A stretch of 33,442 nt of DNA, from assembly GCA_035534295.1 (NCBI GenBank), contig DATLSE010000018.1, positions 1-33,442 of the forward strand. The letters run 5' to 3'. Below the pieces are notes generated by a model, which saw only the letters and a list, made by a program, of their open reading frames with translations, made no database searches and was not told where the DNA came from. Of this stretch, positions 16,468-24,133 are shown piece after piece. Positions within the stretch are counted from its first letter, which is position 1; each line of letters begins with the position of its first letter. The position numbers and the translations under genes are program-made. The DNA is from DATKQJ01 sp035534295. GTDB taxonomy: Bacteria; Chloroflexota; Dormibacteria; Dormibacterales; Dormibacteraceae.

Positions 16468-16517
16468 GGTCACCTGCTCTTAAGGCACCGTGCCTGCCCC
16501 GGGTGTGACAAACGGGC

Positions 16518-17075
16518 TCAGGGCGCGGCGGAAGCCGCCTTGAGGCTGCGTTGGAGTTCGTCCTCGACCAGCCCGAAGTCCTTCTGGGAGAGCTGATGGA
16601 GATGGCCCTGAAAGGCCAGGGTCCAGTATTCGGGAGGCCACTTACGCACGTAGTCCATTCGGTAGGCGAGCTCGCGCGCGGGCACCCACTGCTCCTCCTC
16701 CAGAACCCGGTCGGGCCGAATCCGAACTCGCCAGGGATACGACTCGTCGCGCCGGCTGGATCGCCAGAGCGGCGTGTGGTCCTCGAACATGGGACTGGTC
16801 AGGGTCACGCTGGCGGTGAACGACGTGCGGCCGGTCACGTAGTAGAGCAGGCGGTCCCCGGGCCGCATCTGTTCGACCCGACGCCGGTGGCGGGATTTGA
16901 TGCCCTGAACCGTGAATCCGAGCTCCCGGCTCTTGCGGTAGTTGTCGGGGGAGCTGACGATCATCCAGTACTGAGCCGCGCGCGATGCCTTGGCCGGCCG
17001 CCGGCGCCGGCTCCGCTCGCTCGAGGGGGGGCCGACGCTCGCCCCCGGAGTCGGCTCCGAGTCTTCCACGCCCAT
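16518..17075 (-). CDS. EVE-domain protein
   Basis: The protein is up to 185 residues. After a basic, Ser/Pro-rich tail of about 35 residues, an EVE (PUA-like) domain begins at AAQYWMIVSSPDNYRKSREL and continues with GIKSRHRRRVEQMRPGDRLLYYVTG and a C-terminal WPPEYWTLAFQGHLHQLS. EVE domains bind modified bases in DNA or RNA and are common beside restriction or RNA-modification genes, but no such neighbour is seen here. ATG 17075 gives the full length. GTG 17069 is attractive too, because a TAGCAT -10 (complement of 17077-17082) would stand 7 bases before it, giving a leaderless mRNA. Confidence 0.85.
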   Translation of the reverse strand: MGVEDSEPTPGASVGPPSSERSRRRRPAKASRAAQYWMIVSSPDNYRKSRELGFTVQGIKSRHRRRVEQMRPGDRLLYYVTGRTSFTASVTLTSPMFEDHTPLWRSSRRDESYPWRVRIRPDRVLEEEQWVPARELAYRMDYVRKWPPEYWTLAFQGHLHQLSQKDFGLVEDELQRSLKAASAAP

Positions 17076-17111
17076 GATGCTATCCGGCCCTGCGTGCGGG
17101 GTGTGAACTCC

Positions 17112-17594
17112 TCAGTCGGGCAGGAGCGCGATCAGGTTGCGCAGCTGCACCAGATGGCCGAGCTCATGGCTCGCCAGCTGCTGGCAGACCTCGCTGAGCG
17201 ACTCTTGGCCACCCTCGGGCCCGGCTCCCACCTCCTCCCAATCGGCGTCGGGCAACCCACGGAGCCAGTCCACCGTGCGCCGGCGCAGGCGCGCGAAATC
17301 ATCCAGCTGGGCTCGCACCGACTCTGGGTCGGCGTCCTCAACATCCCAGGGCTGTGTCCAGGAGACATCGTCGCCAGCGGCATGGCCTGCCCTAAGCTCG
17401 CGAACCCAGGCATCACCGGTGGGCCCACCCTGGCAGAGGTGGTGGAGCACCTCCTGCAGGTTGGGGAAGGCGGGGCCGTGGCGGTATCCAAGGCGAGCCG
17501 CATCGATGCCGCCGGTCAGATCTGCGGCGCGCTCTGGCACCGAGGCCAGAAGAACGATCAGGTCCTCGCGTGAGGTCTCGGGGGCGGTCTGCAC
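17112..17594 (-). CDS. DinB-like metal-binding four-helix protein
   Basis: The protein is 160 residues from GTG 17594. A first His appears in VLHHLCQG near residue 50 and a C-terminal pair in ASHELGHLVQLRNLIALLP, matching the three-His metal site of DinB/YfiT-type bundles. Family members include thiol-dependent S-transferases, but most are uncharacterised. It is divergent from the zinc-ribbon micro-protein at 17633, with 38 bases between the starts. A TACCCT -10-like sequence sits 7 bases before the GTG. Confidence 0.78.
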   Translation of the reverse strand: MQTAPETSREDLIVLLASVPERAADLTGGIDAARLGYRHGPAFPNLQEVLHHLCQGGPTGDAWVRELRAGHAAGDDVSWTQPWDVEDADPESVRAQLDDFARLRRRTVDWLRGLPDADWEEVGAGPEGGQESLSEVCQQLASHELGHLVQLRNLIALLPD

Positions 17595-17632
17595 TGGATC
17601 AAGGGTAAGGCGGATTCGCCATACTGGATCGC
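17595..17632. promoter_or_regulatory. Compact divergent promoter region (DinB-like / zinc-ribbon genes)
   Basis: These 38 bases separate two divergent start codons. Plus-strand CATACT (17620-17625) lies 7 bases before ATG 17633. Minus-strand TACCCT (complement of 17602-17607) lies 7 bases before GTG 17594. Both mRNAs would be leaderless; the hexamers are imperfect. Confidence 0.4.
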
Positions 17633-17830
17633 ATGGTGAGCCTTACCCAGACTCATTGCGAGGGCTGCGGCTCCGTACTGGTGCCCCAGGCCGCCTACTG
17701 CACGCGCTGCCACCGGCGGACCCGTCGAGCCCGGAGTCTGGTGCGCCTGGCGGTGAGGATGGAGATCCTGTTCGCCCTGCTCATATTTCTCATGGTCTTC
17801 GCCTTCGCCGCCTTCTACTACTACCAGTAG
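17633..17830 (+). CDS. Small zinc-ribbon membrane protein
   Basis: The protein is 65 residues. Two knuckles, CEGCG (residues 9-13) and CTRC (about 23-26), make a zinc-ribbon of the CxxC-x10-CxxC kind. A basic stretch (HRRTRRARS) and a single C-terminal membrane span of about 20 residues (ILFALLIFLMVFAFAAFYYY) follow. The topology would keep the ribbon in the cytoplasm. Similar tail-anchored zinc-ribbon proteins are widespread and uncharacterised. It is convergent with the ChlI-like ATPase, with 9 bases between the stops. Confidence 0.75.
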   Translation: MVSLTQTHCEGCGSVLVPQAAYCTRCHRRTRRARSLVRLAVRMEILFALLIFLMVFAFAAFYYYQ

Positions 17831-17839
17831 GGGCGCCGC

Positions 17840-19237
17840 TCAGCGCTGATAGACGGCTCCGCCCTCCGCCTCGGTCTTGTTCAGCCGTTTGGTCAGATGG
17901 AGGCCCTCGAGCAGGAACTCGAGCAGTGAGGCCGTGACCTCCGGGCGGTCGGGCAGGCTCAGCCTGCGCCGGGCGGCGGCGATCTCAGGCGACGAGTCGG
18001 CCGCCGCCGCGTAGGTGTCGGCCGGCAAGCCCTCGCCGGCCTCGACCGCGGTCCCGCCCTCGAACCCGGCCAGGAGCTTCTCGAACTGCCCGGCGGCGAA
18101 GTGCCGGGAGAATACAGCCGAGACGGCCGCGTTCTGAATCCGCTGCACCACCTGCTCCTCCTTGCCCTCGTCCAGAGCCTCGATCTCGATCCTGCCCGCG
18201 GTCGAGGCGGCCAGGAAGGGGAGGTCGGAGATCCGCGGCACAGCCAGGCGCTCGTGCAGGCGCAGGGCTCGCCGAACCGCGTTCGAGGTCAGATTCTCGT
18301 AATTGCCGATCGACATCCGGACCGACACCCCCGAGCTCTGCGAGATGCGCGGGCTACGCCGGGCAAGGTGCGTGATCTCGGCCACGACCTCCTTCATGAA
18401 GCCGGGAATCAAGACTTCGACCTCTTTGGGTGGGGTGGCCGCCTCGGTCTCCATGATGCTGATCTCCTGCGACAGCAGGGGCGGGTAATGGGTTCGAATC
18501 TGGGAACCGAACCGGTCCTTGAGGGGCGTGATGATGCGCCCGCGCGAGGTGTAGTCCTCGGGATTGGCGGAGGCGACGAGCATGATGTCGAGCGGCATGC
18601 GGACCAGGTATCCGCGGATCTGCACATCCTTCTCCTGCATCACGTTGAGCAGGCCGACCTGGATGCGCTCGGCCAGGTCGGGAAGCTCGTTGATGGCGAA
18701 GATGCCGCGGTTGGTGCGTGGGATCAGGCCGTAGTGGATGGTCAGCTCGTCGGACAAGTAGCGCCCTTCGGCCACCTTGATCGGGTCGACCTCGCCGATC
18801 AGGTCAGCGATTGAAATGTCGGGTGTGGCGAGCTTCTCCGCGTATCGTCGCTCGCGCCCGAGCCACGTCACCGGCGTGGCATCGCCCATATCCGCCACCT
18901 TCTCGAGGCAGCTCCGGCAGCTGGGTTGGAAGGGGTGGTCGTTGATCTCGCAGCCGGCGATTACGGGTGTCTCCTCGTCCAGCAGATCGACCAACCCGCG
19001 CATCAGGCGACTTTTGGCCTGGCCCCGCTCGCCGAGCAGGATGACGTCGTGCCCGGACAGAATCGCGTTGGCCAGCTGTGGGAGGACTGTGTCCTCGTAG
19101 CCGACGATACCCGGGAAGAGGGGGCCGGGCAGGGCCAGACGGCGCATCAGGTTGCGCCTCAGCTCCTCCTTCACCGTCTCTCGCCCGTGGCCGCTGGAAC
19201 GCAGCGCCCCGATCGTGGCCGGTCCCTGAAGGCTCAC
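17840..19237 (-). CDS. ChlI/MoxR-like AAA+ ATPase (magnesium-chelatase subunit I family)
   Basis: The protein is 465 residues from GTG 19237. Walker A is GERGQAKSR at about 69-77, and a Walker-B-like GIFAINELPDL and sensor segment IMLVASANPEDYTSRGRIITPLKDRF follow. A Cys-containing insertion with spacing C-x10-C-x2-C (residues 96, 107, 110; CRSC) between them could bind metal. In this family the ATPase usually works with a von Willebrand A-domain partner to remodel or insert metal into a target; no such partner and no chlorophyll or cobalamin genes are in the window. The longer frame to 19471 is discarded because TATATT stands 6 bases before GTG 19237. Confidence 0.85.
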   Translation of the reverse strand: MSLQGPATIGALRSSGHGRETVKEELRRNLMRRLALPGPLFPGIVGYEDTVLPQLANAILSGHDVILLGERGQAKSRLMRGLVDLLDEETPVIAGCEINDHPFQPSCRSCLEKVADMGDATPVTWLGRERRYAEKLATPDISIADLIGEVDPIKVAEGRYLSDELTIHYGLIPRTNRGIFAINELPDLAERIQVGLLNVMQEKDVQIRGYLVRMPLDIMLVASANPEDYTSRGRIITPLKDRFGSQIRTHYPPLLSQEISIMETEAATPPKEVEVLIPGFMKEVVAEITHLARRSPRISQSSGVSVRMSIGNYENLTSNAVRRALRLHERLAVPRISDLPFLAASTAGRIEIEALDEGKEEQVVQRIQNAAVSAVFSRHFAAGQFEKLLAGFEGGTAVEAGEGLPADTYAAAADSSPEIAAARRRLSLPDRPEVTASLLEFLLEGLHLTKRLNKTEAEGGAVYQR

Positions 19238-19261
19238 CAAGCCAATATAGACTGGACCGAA
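19238..19261. promoter_or_regulatory. Bidirectional leaderless promoter with overlapping -10 elements
   Basis: Only 24 bases separate the divergent GTG starts at 19237 (minus) and 19262 (plus). Minus-strand TATATT (complement of 19244-19249) lies 6 bases before its GTG. Plus-strand TAGACT (19248-19253) lies 8 bases before its GTG. The two -10 hexamers share 19248-19249, so both directions use one short AT-rich core. Confidence 0.55.
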
Positions 19262-20017
19262 GTGATCGGCCCCCCCCTGGGATTGAGGGACCGCTACCGC
19301 CGAGCGGCGGCGGCCGGGCGGCCGCTGATCGGAGGTCATCGGGGGGACCCGGCGCGCCGTCCGGAGAACACCCTGTCGTCCTTCAGTTCCGCCCTTGATC
19401 TGGGCGTCGACCTGATCGAATGCGACGTCCATCTGTCGGCGGACGGGGATCTGATCGTGATCCACGATCACACCCTGGACCGGACCACCGACGGCAGCGG
19501 TCTAGTCGTCGCTCACCGTACGTCCGAGCTCCGCCGGCTGGCCGCCGGCGAGGGCGAGCGCCTGCCCCTGTTCTCTGAGGTGTGCGAGCTGGTGCGGGGC
19601 CGGGCCGGCCTGTGCGTGGAGCTGAAGCAGCTTCCCGTCGCCTATCCCGAGTTGGAGGAGAGGGTGGTGGAGGCACTGGCACGGCACGACCTCCTCGACG
19701 ATTGCGCGGTCATCTCCTTCTGCCATCGCTCGGTGGCGAGGGTGCGCGAGCTGGAGCCGCGACTGCAGGGCGGATTGCTCCTGGTCTCGCGCCCGATCGA
19801 TCCAGTGCGCATCCTCGAGGAGGCCGGCGCGCAGATCTATTCCCCCCACTGGAGCGCGACCGATCCTGAGCTCATGAATGCCATCCGCGCGTCCGGCGGC
19901 GTGGTCGGCACCTGGACGGTAGACGATCCGACAGCCGTGGGATGGAGCCGGCATTGCCCTCCCGACTCCCTCTTCACCAACCATCCCGAGGAGCTGATGG
20001 CGGAGTTCGCCCTCTGA
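19262..20017 (+). CDS. Glycerophosphodiester phosphodiesterase
   Basis: The protein is 251 residues from GTG 19262. The GDPD signature is complete: GHRGDPARRPENTLSSF (H26, R27, E35), then LIECDVHLSADGDLIVIHDH with E53, D55 and H68, and LDRTTDGSG. It hydrolyses glycerophosphodiesters to glycerol-3-phosphate and an alcohol, in lipid head-group turnover. No signal peptide is visible, so it should be cytoplasmic. It is divergent from the ChlI-like ATPase across a 24-base promoter. The open frame continues upstream to 18926 but would read through that promoter and the opposite gene, so I do not use it. Confidence 0.9.
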   Translation: MIGPPLGLRDRYRRAAAAGRPLIGGHRGDPARRPENTLSSFSSALDLGVDLIECDVHLSADGDLIVIHDHTLDRTTDGSGLVVAHRTSELRRLAAGEGERLPLFSEVCELVRGRAGLCVELKQLPVAYPELEERVVEALARHDLLDDCAVISFCHRSVARVRELEPRLQGGLLLVSRPIDPVRILEEAGAQIYSPHWSATDPELMNAIRASGGVVGTWTVDDPTAVGWSRHCPPDSLFTNHPEELMAEFAL

Positions 20018-20080
20018 CCTCAGAATCGGAACTCGCAGTGGGAGCGCGCCGGACGCGTTACGGGCCCGGCATCTCAGGCG

Positions 20081-20629
20081 TTGGGCTTGTCGTATGTGGT
20101 CGCGGAGGCGCGCGCCTTGCCCGATGACAAGCCGTCGTTCGAGCAGCTCTACCGGGGCCTGCTTCAGCGCATATACGCCTACGTGCGTTCGCAGGTCGGC
20201 AACGCCGCCGACGCCGAGGATGTCACCGCGCAGGTGTTCATCAAGGCCTATCAGGCCTATCCCCGATATGAATCGCGCCGGGCCACCCCCGATGCCTGGG
20301 TCTTTCAGATCGCGCGCAATGCGATCGCAGACCACCACCGGCGCCGGGCCCGCCAGGAGCGACTGGCGGCAGCCGTCGCAGGAGCGGGTCAGCCGGAGCA
20401 GGACCCGGCTCAGATGGCCGAGGGCCGCATGCTCCAGGCCCAACTCTGGGCGGCGGTCATGAAGCTCGGTCGGCGTCAGCGTGAGGCGGTCGCCCTGCGC
20501 CATCTCGGACTGAGCTTTGCCGAGGTGGGCTCGGTTCTGCAGTGCAGCGAGGACGCCGCCAAGATGCTGTGCCATCGTGCCCTCAAAGCTCTGCGCCATC
20601 ACCTGGGAGAGGAATCCGATGGCGCCTGA
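20081..20629 (+). CDS. ECF-family RNA polymerase sigma factor (pair 2)
   Basis: The protein is up to 182 residues. Region 2 is in FEQLYRGLLQRIYAYVRSQV plus NAADAEDVTAQVFIKAYQAY, and region 4 is in LGRRQREAVALRHLGLSFAEVGSVLQCSEDAAKML. The start is uncertain among TTG 20081, TTG 20087 and GTG 20096; none has a good ribosome site. The gene overlaps the next one by 11 bases, and that next gene encodes a membrane-anchored protein in the position where an anti-sigma factor is expected. Confidence 0.85.
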   Translation: MGLSYVVAEARALPDDKPSFEQLYRGLLQRIYAYVRSQVGNAADAEDVTAQVFIKAYQAYPRYESRRATPDAWVFQIARNAIADHHRRRARQERLAAAVAGAGQPEQDPAQMAEGRMLQAQLWAAVMKLGRRQREAVALRHLGLSFAEVGSVLQCSEDAAKMLCHRALKALRHHLGEESDGA

Positions 20630-21692
20630 GCCGAGCCTGGAGACGCGCCTGGCGGGGCTGATGAGCTCATTGCGGCCCCGCCCCGGCTTTGAATCCGAAC
20701 TCTGGGGGCGTCTCAATCGCGGTTCTCGCTGGCGACTGGTCGCCGCTGGCTGGGGCCGGCCCCGCCTGTACGCGCCGCTGGCGGCGGCCACCCTGTCCCT
20801 CCTCGTGCTGGCCGCCTTCGCTGCGCACTCTCTGGTGTCTTTAGCTCCCACCGGCTCCTATGGGGTCCTGCCCCCACCCAGCGTCGGGGCGGCGATCGAA
20901 CTTGATTCGACCCTGCCAGACGCCGTTCCAAATACCGGCACCGGAGCGCCTGTCGGGCCCGTGGCGTATTTCGGACCGGCCAATCTGAGCCTCGCCCCGG
21001 GCCTCAGCGTCCACGCCCCGGGTCGCCTGCCCGTTTTCCGCTATACCGAGCCGTCGCCTCAGCGATTGGCGCAACTTACCCGCCAGCTTGGCTCCGGCGG
21101 GGTTGTCCTGGGTAGCGCCGCGAGCGGCCGGGAACCGATCTTTCAACTCCAGGCCCCGCCCTCCATCCCTGCGGCGCCGCCCCCGCCCAGGCTCCAGGCC
21201 CAGACCCTGGCCCTGGGCTTTTTGGACCGGCAGGGGGTCATCGCCAACTGGGCTCAGGACGTGAGCGTGGAAGTGACCTCTGGAGCTGCCATGGTCCATC
21301 TGATCCGGCAGTTCCAGGTGCCGGGCGTGGGTTGGCGCCCCGAGGTCGACTCCAGTGGCACCTCAGCTGGTGCCGACGTGGAGTTCCTGGGCGATCGGGT
21401 GGCTCGGGCGGAGGCGCCGGTTCCCGCGGCACTGGAGCGCGCGGACTACACGTCCAGGCCCCAGGCTCAGGTGCTCGCTGCCGCCCTCAAGGACGCGCCC
21501 GAGATCGGCGGCACCAGCCTGTGGTCGCCCCCGCACGTGGTGCTAGACCACAGCCGGCTCGTGTACCTCGCCGTCTCGGCTGGAGACCGCGGATTCTTTG
21601 AGCCCGTGTGGCTCTTCACCGGCAGCTTCGAGGTCGACGGGATCCGCTATCAGAAGCGGGTTCTGGTGCCGGCGGTCGCCGCCGTCGGCTGA
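20619..21692 (+). CDS. Membrane-anchored protein, putative anti-sigma partner of ECF pair 2
   Basis: The protein is 357 residues from ATG 20619, preceded by GAGAGGA. A short cytoplasmic N-terminus (about 45 residues; LETRLAGLMSSLRPRPGFE) leads into one membrane span at about 46-70 (LYAPLAAATLSLLVLAAFAA). The rest is an extracytoplasmic domain rich in Pro, Ala and Val. The N-terminus lacks the HxxxCxxC zinc motif seen in the other anti-sigma factor of this window, so the anti-sigma role is inferred from operon position and topology only. No family was recognised for the outer domain. Confidence 0.7.
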   Translation: MAPEPSLETRLAGLMSSLRPRPGFESELWGRLNRGSRWRLVAAGWGRPRLYAPLAAATLSLLVLAAFAAHSLVSLAPTGSYGVLPPPSVGAAIELDSTLPDAVPNTGTGAPVGPVAYFGPANLSLAPGLSVHAPGRLPVFRYTEPSPQRLAQLTRQLGSGGVVLGSAASGREPIFQLQAPPSIPAAPPPPRLQAQTLALGFLDRQGVIANWAQDVSVEVTSGAAMVHLIRQFQVPGVGWRPEVDSSGTSAGADVEFLGDRVARAEAPVPAALERADYTSRPQAQVLAAALKDAPEIGGTSLWSPPHVVLDHSRLVYLAVSAGDRGFFEPVWLFTGSFEVDGIRYQKRVLVPAVAAVG

Positions 21693-21734
21693 GCTTCAAG
21701 GCTTAAATCCGAGCCGAGGCGTAGCCACGGTCGA

Positions 21735-21740
21735 TAAACT
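21735..21740 (+). promoter_or_regulatory. -10 element TAAACT, leaderless promoter of the 21749 gene
   Basis: TAAACT stands 8 bases before ATG 21749. No clear -35 is visible. The transcript likely continues through greA. Confidence 0.45.
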
Positions 21741-21748
21741 CCCAGTCC

Positions 21749-22576
21749 ATGGGCAAGAAGCGGCAGCAGATGCGGCAGGTGCGCCAGGTGCGACCGAAGG
21801 CGTCTGCCCTGGCCCCCACCGGCGCCGATGCCAAACGCCAGAGAGAGCGCTACGTCGCCTCGGGCGGCCTGCTCCAGGGGTATGCACCCGAGTTCGTACT
21901 CCGGCTGGGTTATTACGCTGCGGCCCTGAGCGCGGTCTGCCTGGTGGTGCTGATCGTGATCCTGGTCCTGCATCCCTGGGGCTGGCCGGTCGGGGTGGTC
22001 GCGGCCGTCGTCTGGCTGGTGCCGATAGCCTTCGCGGCCAGTTTCATAGTGCCCGGTTTTCGGCTCGCCCGCGGCGACCGCCGCCGGGAGCCGCGCATGG
22101 TTCAGGGCCAGCTCATCGGCGCCAGCCCGATCAGTAGTTCGATCGGGCTGGGCATGCTCATCGTGCGCACCCGAGGTGGCCAGGAGCAGTACCTGGTGGA
22201 ACCTCAAAAGCTGTCCCGAGTGCCTGGCAATCAAGTCACGGTGATGTTGACCGTGACTCCGGCACTGCGCCACGTCCGGAGTCTGGGAATCATGGGCCAG
22301 AGGCTGGTACCGAGGCCGGAACAGCCGGTCCCGGCCGTGGTGCGCCAGATGCGCTGGCTTCCCCTCATCACCCCGGTCGTGCTCTCCATCGTCGCCATCG
22401 CCGCTGACGACTTGGTGGCCCTGCTGCCCATATTGACGAGCAGCTCCATCCTCCACGCGCTCCTGGCCCTGATCTTGGGCGCAGCCCTTGGAGGCGCCGT
22501 TTTCGCGGCCTCCATGTTTTACCAGCGGCGCATGCAGGCGCAGGTCGCCGCCCTGATGCCGGGTGGGGTGGGCTGA
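21749..22576 (+). CDS. Four-span membrane protein of unknown function
   Basis: The protein is 275 residues. A basic N-terminus (MGKKRQQMRQVRQVRPK) precedes two adjacent membrane spans at about 50-75 and 78-100 (VCLVVLIVILVLHPWGWPVG). A cytoplasmic middle section with LIGASPISSSIGLGMLIVRT and GIMGQRLVPRPEQPVPAVV follows, and then two further spans near 205-225 and 238-260. The layout resembles the actinobacterial DUF4191 proteins, but I cannot confirm the family. Its TGA overlaps the ATG of greA (TGATG), so the two are translationally linked. Confidence 0.6.
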   Translation: MGKKRQQMRQVRQVRPKASALAPTGADAKRQRERYVASGGLLQGYAPEFVLRLGYYAAALSAVCLVVLIVILVLHPWGWPVGVVAAVVWLVPIAFAASFIVPGFRLARGDRRREPRMVQGQLIGASPISSSIGLGMLIVRTRGGQEQYLVEPQKLSRVPGNQVTVMLTVTPALRHVRSLGIMGQRLVPRPEQPVPAVVRQMRWLPLITPVVLSIVAIAADDLVALLPILTSSSILHALLALILGAALGGAVFAASMFYQRRMQAQVAALMPGGVG

Positions 22577-23043
22577 TGGCGGGTGAGGTGCCGATCACCG
22601 AGGCCGGGCTGGAGCATATTCAGGCCGAGCTCGAGCAGCTGATCACGGTCCGACGTCCAGACATCATCGCCAAGATCAAGGCGGCCCGCGAGCACGGCGA
22701 TCTGTCCGAGAATTTCGAGTATCACGCCGCGCGGAACGAACAGTCCTTTCTCGAGACGCGAATCAAAGAACTCGAGAACATAGTCAAAAACCACGTCATC
22801 ATCCAGCCCTCGGCCGACTCCGATGTGGTCTCTCTTTTGAGCACGGTCACGGTGACAGAGGGCGACGGCCCCGAGGAGACATATCACCTCGTGGGTTCGG
22901 CGGAAGCCGACCCCGGGGCGGGCCGGATCAGTTCCGAGTCTCCCATCGGCAGCGCCCTGGTCGGACGGCGCAGCGGTGAAGAGGTGACGGTGGTCACCCC
23001 TGGTGGCGAGACCTATCAGCTTCGCATCGTCCGAATCGCATAG
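22576..23043 (+). CDS. greA: Transcription elongation factor GreA
   Basis: The protein is 155 residues with the usual Gre layout. An N-terminal coiled coil (about 5-75) carries the acidic tip D42 and E45 in AREHGDLSENFEYHAARNEQ, the residues that enter the polymerase secondary channel and stimulate transcript cleavage. A C-terminal FKBP-like domain includes SPIGSALVGRRSGEEVTV. GreA rescues backtracked RNA polymerase. ATG 22576 overlaps the stop of the preceding membrane protein. The 3' end is overlapped by 41 bases by the M24 peptidase gene if that gene starts at GTG 23003. Confidence 0.95.
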   Translation: MAGEVPITEAGLEHIQAELEQLITVRRPDIIAKIKAAREHGDLSENFEYHAARNEQSFLETRIKELENIVKNHVIIQPSADSDVVSLLSTVTVTEGDGPEETYHLVGSAEADPGAGRISSESPIGSALVGRRSGEEVTVVTPGGETYQLRIVRIA

Positions 23044-24124
23044 CCGACGGCGGGCCGAATTCTCCGCTCGACTGGCCGAGCGTGGGATCGATACCGCCTT
23101 CGTCTCCGATCCGGTCAGCGTCGCCTATCTGAGCGGATTTCACTGCGAGCCTCACGAGCGTCTGCTGGCGCTGGTGTTGCGAGGGGACGATGCGACGCTG
23201 GTGGTGCCGGCCCTGGAGGCGGAGAACGCCGCCCAGGCGGTATCCGGCGTCGGCATCCAGGCCTGGCAGGACGGGCAGGACCCGGGGGTCGAACTGAGCT
23301 CGCTCCTCAGGCATCCCCGATCCCTGGGCGTCGAGGCGGAGAAGATCTCACTGGCCGGGTCGGAGCGGGTCCGGAACTGGGCGGCCGGCGCGGAGTTGAT
23401 CGACGTCGGCGCTGAATTGACGCGTCTGCGCCGGATCAAAGGTGCGGACGAGATCGAGCTCTTGGAGCGGGGGGCTCTGATCACGGACCGGATCTGGGAG
23501 GCGCTGAGCCCAAGTCTGCGGCCCGGAGTCAGCGAGGTCGACCTGGCGCTCGAACTGGCGGCGCAGATCCGGCGGGCCGGGGCCGAGGAATCGTTTCCCG
23601 CCCTGGTCCAGAGCGGCCCGAACTCCGCCCTGCCCCACCTGGGACCGCAGCCGCGGCCTCTGGGTCGGGGCGAGCCGGTGCTTTTGGATTTCGGCGCGGC
23701 CTGGGGTGGATACCGGGCTGACCTGACCCGAATGGCCGTCCTGGGTGAGCCCGACCGACGTCTACTCCAAGTCCACGAGGCGGTCCTGGCGGCCCATGAC
23801 CACGCCCTCAGCGTCATCCGCCCCGGTCAGACTGCCGGCGGGGTGGACCGCGCCGCACGCTCGGTGCTGGAGGATTTCGGTCTGGGGCCCAACTTCATCC
23901 ACCGTCTCGGTCACGGCCTGGGGTTGCAGGCGCACGAGGAGCCGAGCCTGGAGCCCGGCTCAGAGCTCGTCTTGGAGCCAGGCATGGTGATCACGGTCGA
24001 GCCCGGGGCCTACTTTGCGGGGTGGGGCGGAGTCCGAATCGAGGATTCGATCGTGGTGACCAAGGACGGATCGCGCCGCCTCACGCACTGCCCCACGGGC
24101 TTAACCGTGCTTCCGACGGCGTAG
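23003..24124 (+). CDS. M24B metallopeptidase (Xaa-Pro aminopeptidase/dipeptidase type)
   Basis: The protein is 373 residues. The N-terminal creatinase-like domain (about 10-145) has VSDPVSVAYLSGF. The C-terminal pita-bread domain shows all five metal ligands: D229 and D240 (LLDFGAAWGGYRADLTR), H304 (RLGHGLGLQAHEEP), E333 (TVEPGAYF) and E347 (VRIEDS). It should remove N-terminal residues before proline or split Xaa-Pro dipeptides in the cytoplasm. GTG 23003 is the only reasonable start before the conserved region and makes a 41-base overlap with greA. Its TAG stop is part of the -10 of the next gene. Confidence 0.88.
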   Translation: MARPISFASSESHSRRRAEFSARLAERGIDTAFVSDPVSVAYLSGFHCEPHERLLALVLRGDDATLVVPALEAENAAQAVSGVGIQAWQDGQDPGVELSSLLRHPRSLGVEAEKISLAGSERVRNWAAGAELIDVGAELTRLRRIKGADEIELLERGALITDRIWEALSPSLRPGVSEVDLALELAAQIRRAGAEESFPALVQSGPNSALPHLGPQPRPLGRGEPVLLDFGAAWGGYRADLTRMAVLGEPDRRLLQVHEAVLAAHDHALSVIRPGQTAGGVDRAARSVLEDFGLGPNFIHRLGHGLGLQAHEEPSLEPGSELVLEPGMVITVEPGAYFAGWGGVRIEDSIVVTKDGSRRLTHCPTGLTVLPTA

Positions 24125-24127
24125 GCT
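24122..24127 (+). promoter_or_regulatory. -10 TAGGCT of the Fur-family gene, built on the upstream stop codon
   Basis: TAGGCT begins with the TAG stop of the M24 peptidase (24122-24124) and lies exactly 6 bases before ATG 24134. This fits the leaderless pattern seen elsewhere in the window. Confidence 0.5.
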
Positions 24128-24133
24128 CTCGGC

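Noticed and set aside
19502..20851. 449-codon open frame antisense to the glycerophosphodiesterase and ECF sigma genes
   Set aside because: No recognisable domain, and it lies opposite two well-supported genes.
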